Positions 14,736 through 19,909 of a stretch of DNA of 19,909 nucleotides are shown piece by piece. The stretch covers positions 1 through 19,909 of the forward strand of contig JAUXGM010000024.1 of NCBI GenBank assembly GCA_030622125.1. The letters are read 5' to 3'. Below the pieces are notes generated by a model that saw only the letters and a program-made list of their open reading frames with translations, ran no database searches and was not told the DNA's origin. Every line of letters begins with the position of its first letter. The first letter of the stretch is position 1. A program made the position numbers and the translations under genes. The stretch comes from a bacterium. Lineage in GTDB: Bacteria; AUK180.

Positions 14736-16484
14736 TTACTCAAAACCATCGATCTTCATCATATTATATTCCTGTAATAGATGAGAAAACTCCGCCCATA
14801 GTATCCTACTTTTTATTAATTTCTTTATAATATTTTGCATCTTTGCATAAGTATGAGTTTCTTCCAAATTCTTAAATCCAATCTCAATGTGTTTATTAAT
14901 ATCAATAAAAAAGAGGTATTGGATAATATTGGAAAGTCCGGGAGGTGCATCACGATTTTTATCAATATAAAGATTCAGTACTTCTATTTTTGGTATTTTA
15001 TCTTCCGGTATTTTTTTAGACTTTGCAAGTTCGGCCAATTGCTGTAATAATTCCTGCGAATCCGGCCAATCCACGGTCAAGATCATGCCGACATCGAGAT
15101 CATATTCAATATCACCGGAGCCCATTGTATTATGGATCGTCGGTCTTTCATAGCTTTCTTTCTCATCAAGTTTACACCCCTCTCTATCAAGAGAAGATAT
15201 TGCCCATATTGGGCAATGTAATGAAAGAGAAAGCTCAGATAAGCCCGAAGAAATTCTATTTATCCTTGTTTGTGGATCGGTGATATGAGATTCAAGAGGC
15301 ATTTTTTGCAGATAATCTACAAATATAACAATATCGTCAACTTCAAATTCATGCATAACATTATAGGCGTGGGATTCTATTCTCTCAAAATTCTCCTTTT
15401 GCCCACCTTCTACCAAAAATATATAATTCATATATGATTCAGCCGCATGCCAACCTTTAATAAATTTGTTTTTAATAAGTTTATTCTGCATTATATTCTG
15501 AGTTTGTAGGACTGCCGGATTGATCAAACTCTCTTTGGAAAGTATTCTTAAAGTTAATACCCTTTGCGTCTGCTCCCATGAATAGTAAAGAATCGGTATC
15601 TTATTTTGAGCAGCAATATGAGTTGCCAGAGCAAGCGAAAAATTGGTTTTTCCTCTTCGCGGAGCACCGGCAAGTCCATAATAAAAACCTTTTCTTAATC
15701 CCGATAAGACCTTATTTAATGTACTAAACGGTTTTATTGAATATCCCATTGTTTCTTCTATTTCATCATCTTTTCTATTTCTTATTTCACTTTCCAATTC
15801 ATAAAGGTTATACTTCATCGGGAGAATTACTTCATGAAATTGCATTTTTTGAAGGGATATAAGCTGGTGCCCGAGCTGCCCGGCAAAATCAGCCACATCC
15901 TTTTTTTCTACAGAGGTTGATGTAAGGTATTCATTTATTTTTTCTTGAACTTCTCTAAGTTTATTTTTTCCCGCCCTCATCTTCAATATTTCAATGTAGG
16001 TCATAACTTGTGAAAGTTGAGGGGGTTCAATATCTTTTAATTGTGTATAAAATTTTTGCATTTCAATTGTAAAAAAATTTCTTGGGATGAGCTCATTTTT
16101 AATTGATTCATAATCAATGATGGTATCTTCTTGTTTACTATCAAAAAATTCAAAAATTACATTACATACTATTCTTGCAAGTTTTGATCTTAACAAAAAT
16201 GGTTTAAAACCTTTTTCTATAGCTGTTGATATTAAAAATCGATCTTGAAGAAAACCCGCCAATATTTTTAATTCCTCCTCTTCATAATTTTCACTTCCTT
16301 CTGTTTTAATCATATCCTCTTCTTCTTCTTCAATAATAGATTTTTCTTTCTTTTTTAATACAGGTTTTTCTTCTTCCTTTTTTTCCTCTATATTTCCTTT
16401 TTTTTCAAGAGGATTATCCTTAATAAACTCTGCAAATAGTTCTTCAGGGTTTACTTTATTTTTTTTCTTTTCATCATCTGACAT
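14736..16484 (-). CDS. DnaB-type replicative helicase-like protein
   Basis: The 582-residue product has a charged Lys/Glu-rich N-terminal extension (1-72) and a DnaB-N-like helical region (about 73-185, LAGFLQDRFLISTAIEKGF). A RecA-type DnaB C-terminal domain follows from about 250. That domain shows Walker A GAPRRGKT (273-280), YSWEQT in place of the usual SLEMS, Walker B IFVDYLQKM (387-395), PIWAISSLDRE, TMGSGDIEYDLDV, and an arginine-finger-like DKNRDAPPG (R511). All core motifs are recognisable but divergent, so it may be a DnaB paralogue rather than the main replicative helicase. GGGAG lies 6 bases upstream of the ATG. It sits between accB and accC with 11-bp and 1-bp gaps, so it is co-transcribed with them. 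Confidence 0.82.
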   Translation of the reverse strand: MSDDEKKKNKVNPEELFAEFIKDNPLEKKGNIEEKKEEEKPVLKKKEKSIIEEEEEDMIKTEGSENYEEEELKILAGFLQDRFLISTAIEKGFKPFLLRSKLARIVCNVIFEFFDSKQEDTIIDYESIKNELIPRNFFTIEMQKFYTQLKDIEPPQLSQVMTYIEILKMRAGKNKLREVQEKINEYLTSTSVEKKDVADFAGQLGHQLISLQKMQFHEVILPMKYNLYELESEIRNRKDDEIEETMGYSIKPFSTLNKVLSGLRKGFYYGLAGAPRRGKTNFSLALATHIAAQNKIPILYYSWEQTQRVLTLRILSKESLINPAVLQTQNIMQNKLIKNKFIKGWHAAESYMNYIFLVEGGQKENFERIESHAYNVMHEFEVDDIVIFVDYLQKMPLESHITDPQTRINRISSGLSELSLSLHCPIWAISSLDREGCKLDEKESYERPTIHNTMGSGDIEYDLDVGMILTVDWPDSQELLQQLAELAKSKKIPEDKIPKIEVLNLYIDKNRDAPPGLSNIIQYLFFIDINKHIEIGFKNLEETHTYAKMQNIIKKLIKSRILWAEFSHLLQEYNMMKIDGFE

Positions 16485-16495
16485 TTTAAACTCCC

Positions 16496-16936
16496 TTAAT
16501 TGTTTTCTATTTCGAATATTGCTTGGTCATACTCTACGCTCTCGCCATCATTAATCAATATTTTTTTAATTTTTCCACTGATTCCCGCTTTAATTTCGTT
16601 GAATATTTTCATTGCTTCAATAATACAAACAACTGTATCTTCATTAACAATAGACCCTTCTTTTACATACACAGGAGAATCAGGAGACGGTGCCCTATAA
16701 AAAGTTCCGGGCATTTTTGCTCGTATAAACTTTGTTTCTACTGTGGGAATATCAATTTTTTCCGAAACAGCTTTGCCTGGATCCGAATTATTGCATGAAT
16801 TTGAAACTTCTATATTTCTTTTATATAAAATATCCCTTTTTAGCTGAATTTTTACGCCCTCTTCTTCAATGGTTATTTCATTAACATCCGATTCCTTTAA
16901 AATTTTAATTAATTTTTCAATATCTTTTATATTCAT
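16496..16936 (-). CDS. accB: Acetyl-CoA carboxylase, biotin carboxyl carrier protein
   Basis: The 146-residue product has the two-part BCCP layout. An N-terminal helical segment (NIKDIEKLIKILKESDVNEI, 2-21) starts with the EEEG...IQLKR motif, a short linker comes next, and the biotinyl domain begins at KMPGTFYRAPSPDSP (74-88). The biotin attachment motif is EAMKIFNE with Lys110. The thumb-type residues (GTFYRAPSPDSPVYV) of acetyl-CoA carboxylase carriers are present. AGGAG lies 5 bases upstream of the ATG. Its order after efp is common in bacteria; here accC follows only after a helicase-like gene. Confidence 0.96.
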   Translation of the reverse strand: MNIKDIEKLIKILKESDVNEITIEEEGVKIQLKRDILYKRNIEVSNSCNNSDPGKAVSEKIDIPTVETKFIRAKMPGTFYRAPSPDSPVYVKEGSIVNEDTVVCIIEAMKIFNEIKAGISGKIKKILINDGESVEYDQAIFEIENN

Positions 16937-16947
16937 AGTTCTCCTAT

Positions 16948-17505
16948 TTAAACCCTCTCAATGTAGGTATTTGTTCGTGTATCCACTTTAATGGTATCAT
17001 CCTCATTTATAAACAACGGTACCGTAATGCTAATACCTGTTTCAAGTGTTGCAGGTTTGTTACCTCCGGATACGGTATTACCCCTTAATTCGGGTTGAGT
17101 TTCCGCAACCTTAAGGTTTACAAAAAGCGGAGGCTCTATCATAATAATCTTTTCATCATAAAAATATGCCACAACCTCAACGCCTTCAATCAAATAATTT
17201 TTCGTATTTCCAACAAGATCGGGGGTCAATTCATACTGTTCATAAGTTATTAAATCCATAAAAACATAGCTTTGCCCATCGTAATAAGAATATTGTAATG
17301 ATTTTCTTTCTACTGTAACATCTTCAACCTTTTCTCCTGCTCGAAATGTTTTTTCTACAACAGCTCCCGTTAAAAGTTTTTTTAACTTTGATCTTACAAA
17401 TGCACCGCCTTTTCCCGGTTTGACATGTAAAAATTCTACTATAATATATAAACTGCCGCCCTGTTTAATGATCATTCCATTTTTAAAGTCGTTTGAAGTA
17501 GTCAT
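16948..17505 (-). CDS. efp: Elongation factor P
   Basis: The 185-residue product has the standard three-domain beta-barrel length. EF-P enters ribosomes stalled at polyproline and helps peptide bond formation. The N-terminal domain tip is HVKPGKGGAFV with Lys32, the position modified by beta-lysine in some bacteria; no modification enzyme is seen in this window. The C-terminal signature (TVSGGNKPATLETGISITVPLFINEDDTIKVDTRTNTYIERV) is intact. GAGGAG lies 5 bases before the ATG. It is 11 bp from both the M24 peptidase and accB. Confidence 0.97.
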   Translation of the reverse strand: MTTSNDFKNGMIIKQGGSLYIIVEFLHVKPGKGGAFVRSKLKKLLTGAVVEKTFRAGEKVEDVTVERKSLQYSYYDGQSYVFMDLITYEQYELTPDLVGNTKNYLIEGVEVVAYFYDEKIIMIEPPLFVNLKVAETQPELRGNTVSGGNKPATLETGISITVPLFINEDDTIKVDTRTNTYIERV

Positions 17506-17516
17506 TCAATCTCCTC

Positions 17517-18608
17517 TTATAGTATTAATAAGTCCTTTTTGATACCACTTGTTAATAAAATGGGACCTGTCTCAGTTAAATAAATATCATCTTCAAGCCG
17601 TACACCGAATTCATTTTTCAAATAGATACCAGGTTCATCGGTAAAAGTCATTCCAGCTTCTAAATGTCCCCGCTTAGTTTTGCTTGACAAAAATGGGGGT
17701 TCATGAATTTCCAGACCGATACCGTGCCCCAAACTATGAATAAATTTATCGCCATAACCGGCTTTTTCTATTTCATTCCTTGCAATAGAATCCACCTTTT
17801 TAAAGGTCATGCCTATTTTAATTTTATCAAATACTTTTTGATTTGCCCTTAAAACCGCCAAATAAACCTCCTTCATTTTTTTTGTAGGTTCTCCTAAAAA
17901 GAATGTACGGGTAACATCAGAGGTATAGTGATTGTAATCAACACCGAAATCCATTAATATCACTTCTTTTTCTCTACAAAACACATCATGTTGTGGAACC
18001 CCATGAGGGAGGGAAGTTCTCGCTCCGAATAAAACAATTGATTCAAATCCGGGACCTAAACCGCCAAACTTTTTCATTTGATATTCCAATTCTGCTGCTA
18101 AATCCGATTCCGAGATACCCGGTTTTATTATTTCAATGGTTTTGTAAAATGCTTTTTCTGTAATTCCAACAGCTTTAGTAATATTTGCTATTTCATGTTC
18201 GTCCTTAATTAATCTTAAAGGATTAAGAATGTTATCTTTAGATTTTAATTTAACGCCCTTTAAAGATTTTTTAATACTTCTGTATAAATTCAAAGATATT
18301 CTATTCCCATCAATAAAAACCTCTTGAACATTATCTGCCTTTAGAATATCTGTTGTGTCTTTAAAAACAGAAATATAGGACTGAACTTCCACCATCTTTA
18401 TATGTTTTATCTCTTTTTTTGCCGCTTCAATATATCGACTATCTATAAAAAACAGAGCGCTCTTGGGCGTAATAATTAAAATGCCATCCCGTTCTTCGCT
18501 GGAATGAAATCCTGATAAATATGTTCTTGATATATTATCATAAAAAATAAAAGCTTTTTCCGGATATAATTTTCTTAGTTGTGTAATCCTATCGTTATAA
18601 GATACCAT
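17517..18608 (-). CDS. M24 family Xaa-Pro aminopeptidase/dipeptidase
   Basis: The 363-residue protein has a creatinase-type N-terminal domain (1-135) and a pita-bread metallopeptidase domain. The five metal ligands are visible: D220 (LMDFGVDY), D231 (TSDVTRT), H295 (HSLGHGIGLE), E325 (TDEPGIY) and E339 (VRLEDD). It likely removes residues next to proline from cytosolic peptides. Sequence alone does not separate PepP from PepQ-type specificity, so I give no symbol. The ATG overlaps the end of the Roadblock gene by 14 bp. Placement before efp mirrors the known M24 peptidase-efp arrangement (yqhT-efp in Bacillus). Confidence 0.92.
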   Translation of the reverse strand: MVSYNDRITQLRKLYPEKAFIFYDNISRTYLSGFHSSEERDGILIITPKSALFFIDSRYIEAAKKEIKHIKMVEVQSYISVFKDTTDILKADNVQEVFIDGNRISLNLYRSIKKSLKGVKLKSKDNILNPLRLIKDEHEIANITKAVGITEKAFYKTIEIIKPGISESDLAAELEYQMKKFGGLGPGFESIVLFGARTSLPHGVPQHDVFCREKEVILMDFGVDYNHYTSDVTRTFFLGEPTKKMKEVYLAVLRANQKVFDKIKIGMTFKKVDSIARNEIEKAGYGDKFIHSLGHGIGLEIHEPPFLSSKTKRGHLEAGMTFTDEPGIYLKNEFGVRLEDDIYLTETGPILLTSGIKKDLLIL

Positions 18609-19909
18609 TTTCCTTTGCCTTTTTGGATAATATTTTTGCTATTGGTAAAATACTTGTTGCTTGAACATACGGTTCGCCAAACAATACTAAATAGCCATAA
18701 TCGTCTTTTATATAGAATATCTTTTTATTCTCATATCTAAAAAAGCCCTCTATTAAATTATTACCACCGAACTCGTGTGATAGGTCCTCGGTTTTCTTTA
18801 ATATTTCTGCGAAATCTGCTGCAAACCTGTTGGTATCAATAGAGTTTTCTCCAACATTAGATGAAATCAGTAAGCCGTCGTCACTTGTAATAAATACCAT
18901 ATCAATTCCCTCAAAATTAACAAATGTATTTAATAAGCTTTCTATTGTAGTCATATCTTTTTCAACCTTATTTGCAAGATATATAGGAAGTTCTATTGGT
19001 AACGGAGTTTGCATTTGGATTCCCTCTGTGGTTACTTCTTCTTTCTCTTCTTTCTCCTCTTTTTCCTCTTCTGCTTTTTCTTCCTCTTCACCAACCTCCA
19101 AACTTTCACCCCGCACCAAATTGGTGCTGGGCAAGCCTCTATCCTCTTCTTCTATGGTTACTTCTTCTTTCTCTGCCGCTTCTTCTTCCTCTTCTTCTTC
19201 TGCGGTTACTTCTTCTTCTTCCTCTTCACCAACCTCTAACCTTTCACCCCGCACCAAATTGGTGCTGGGCATGCCTCTATCCTCTTCTTCTATGGTTCCT
19301 TCTAATTTTTCTCCCGGTTTCTCATCAGGAGTATAGATCACTGTTTCTTCAGCTTCTCCTTCTCCAGCCTCGTCGAAAAGGCCTTCAACAGATTCCTTTT
19401 CTGCTGCCTCTGCTTCACCGAAGAGATCCTCAACGGATTCTTCCTCTTCCTTTGCAGTTTCCGGTTCTTCTTCTTTCTCTTTTTCTTTCTCTTCACCAGC
19501 CTCTAACCTCGAGCCTCTATCCTCTAATTTCTCTTCTGCTTTTTCTTCAGTTTCCGGTTCTTCCTCTGCTTCCTCTTCTTCACCGAAGAGGTCTTCAACG
19601 AATTCTTCCCCTTCCTTTGCAGTTTCCGGTTCTTCCTCTTTTTCTTCTACAGTTTCTTCTTCTGCTGCTTCACCGAAGAGGTCTTCAACGGATTCTTCCT
19701 CTTTTGCTTCTTCTGTTTCACCGAAAAGGTCCTCAACGGATTCTTTCTCTTCCTTTGCAGTTTCCGGTTCTTCCTCTTCTTCTTCTTTTTCTTTCTCTTC
19801 TTCCTCTTCAGTTTCCGGCTCTTCCTCTTCTTCCTCTTTTTCTTTCTCTTCTTCTTCCTCTTCAGTTTCCGGTTCTTCCTCTTCTTCCTCTTCTTCTTCT
19901 TTTTCTTTC
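18595..19909 (-). CDS. Roadblock/LC7-domain protein with long acidic repetitive N-terminal region (5' partial)
   Basis: The frame is open from the stop at 18595-18597 to the window end (437 codons), so the start lies outside; a GTG at 19341 is internal. The C-terminal ~130 residues resemble a Roadblock/LC7 fold (ANKVEKDMTTIESLL, GIDMVFITSDDGLLISSNV, NRFAADFAEILKKTEDL, IFYIKDDYGYLVLFGE). In bacteria such domains regulate small Ras-like GTPases, as in MglB. The remaining ~300 residues are Glu-rich low complexity with recurring ETEPEEE and KEKEE blocks, five copies of a V-E-D/G-L-F motif and two copies of PSTNLVRGE flanked by EDRG and LEVGEE. No partner GTPase is seen in the window. The gene is upstream of the M24 peptidase and overlaps it. 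Confidence 0.7.
   Translation of the reverse strand, partial: KEKEEEEEEEEEPETEEEEEEKEKEEEEEEPETEEEEEKEKEEEEEEPETAKEEKESVEDLFGETEEAKEEESVEDLFGEAAEEETVEEKEEEPETAKEGEEFVEDLFGEEEEAEEEPETEEKAEEKLEDRGSRLEAGEEKEKEKEEEPETAKEEEESVEDLFGEAEAAEKESVEGLFDEAGEGEAEETVIYTPDEKPGEKLEGTIEEEDRGMPSTNLVRGERLEVGEEEEEEVTAEEEEEEEAAEKEEVTIEEEDRGLPSTNLVRGESLEVGEEEEKAEEEKEEKEEKEEVTTEGIQMQTPLPIELPIYLANKVEKDMTTIESLLNTFVNFEGIDMVFITSDDGLLISSNVGENSIDTNRFAADFAEILKKTEDLSHEFGGNNLIEGFFRYENKKIFYIKDDYGYLVLFGEPYVQATSILPIAKILSKKAKENGIL
19083..19160 (-). repeat. In-frame coding repeat with palindromic core, copy 1
   Basis: This 78-base unit matches 19221-19298 at 74 positions (138 bases apart, 46 codons). It contains the palindrome GCACCAAATTGGTGC at 19113-19127, flanked by CCCC and TGGG. 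On the minus strand it encodes EDRG-LPSTNLVRGES-LEVGEE inside the acidic region of the Roadblock protein. Confidence 0.85.
19221..19298 (-). repeat. In-frame coding repeat with palindromic core, copy 2
   Basis: This is the second copy, with the identical palindrome at 19251-19265. It encodes EDRG-MPSTNLVRGER-LEVGEE. The protein differs from copy 1 at two residues only. Confidence 0.85.
19372..19743 (-). repeat. Five copies of an ESVEDLFGE-type motif
   Basis: Eight-codon units lie at 19372-19395 (ESVEGLFD), 19417-19440 (ESVEDLFG), 19582-19605 (EFVEDLFG), 19672-19695 (ESVEDLFG) and 19720-19743 (ESVEDLFG). They are embedded in Glu/Lys-rich sequence. The regular hydrophobic V..LF in a disordered acidic chain suggests a short binding motif. 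Confidence 0.7.
19491..19525 (-). repeat. Related coding repeat lacking the palindromic core, copy 3
   Basis: The left 19 bases (19491-19509) match copy 2 at 19224-19242 with one mismatch. The right 13 bases (19513-19525) match 19273-19285 exactly. Between them copy 3 has 3 bases where copy 2 has 30, so it encodes EDRG-S-RLEAGEE without the PSTNLVRGE stretch. Confidence 0.75.

Noticed and set aside
18830-19336. Plus-strand open frames rich in Ser or Phe opposite the acidic region
   Set aside because: They are complements of Glu/Lys repeats of the Roadblock gene, lack ribosome sites and have no protein-like composition.
19339-19341. GTG at 19341 as the start of the Roadblock gene
   Set aside because: The frame continues upstream with the same acidic composition and repeats to the window end, and no ribosome site precedes the GTG.

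Overview
The window is AT-rich, densely coding bacterial DNA, probably from the FCB (Fibrobacterota-Chlorobiota-Bacteroidota) superphylum or an uncultured relative. The main evidence is a type IX secretion (T9SS) signature: a PorV/PorQ-family outer-membrane protein and two secreted proteins with C-terminal T9SS-type sorting domains. I cannot name the phylum from this sequence alone.

Plus strand, 1-5595: a truncated extracellular fibronectin-III/T9SS-tail protein and a PorV/PorQ-like barrel run without a visible terminator into a lower-glycolysis operon, gapA-pgk-tpiA, followed by secG and tRNA-Leu(GAG). Spacing is tight, with a 4-bp pgk/tpiA overlap. From 5596 to 6095 there is no credible gene. 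This stretch holds two short tandem arrays (7-mer x5 and 8-mer x5) and four hairpin-forming palindromes. A DUF456 membrane protein (6096-6608) follows and converges, with a 41-bp overlap, on the minus-strand block.

Minus strand, 19909 down to 6568: one long run of genes. In transcription order they are: a Roadblock/LC7 protein with a very long acidic repetitive N-terminal region (cut by the window end), an M24 Xaa-Pro peptidase, efp, accB, a DnaB-type helicase-like protein, accC, a membrane-anchored TPR-like protein, a GspE-N/MshEN-coiled-coil-TM-SPOR fusion, a clostripain-family (C11) protease with a T9SS tail, an unrecognised 40-residue membrane peptide, glmS and a DUF374-type acyltransferase. 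The M24 peptidase-efp-accB-accC core is a known conserved neighbourhood; the helicase gene between accB and accC is unexpected.

The most interesting points are as follows. (1) A palindromic, in-frame 27-nt net insertion is present in two copies of a coding repeat in the Roadblock protein and absent from a third. (2) A transmembrane segment is encoded without any ATG/GTG/TTG start downstream of accC. (3) A 40-codon gene with a strong Shine-Dalgarno sequence overlaps the start of glmS. (4) A three-gene module (TM-TPR, GspE-N-TM-SPOR, T9SS clostripain) may be an uncharacterised envelope system. (5) A cluster of unrelated palindromes follows the tRNA.
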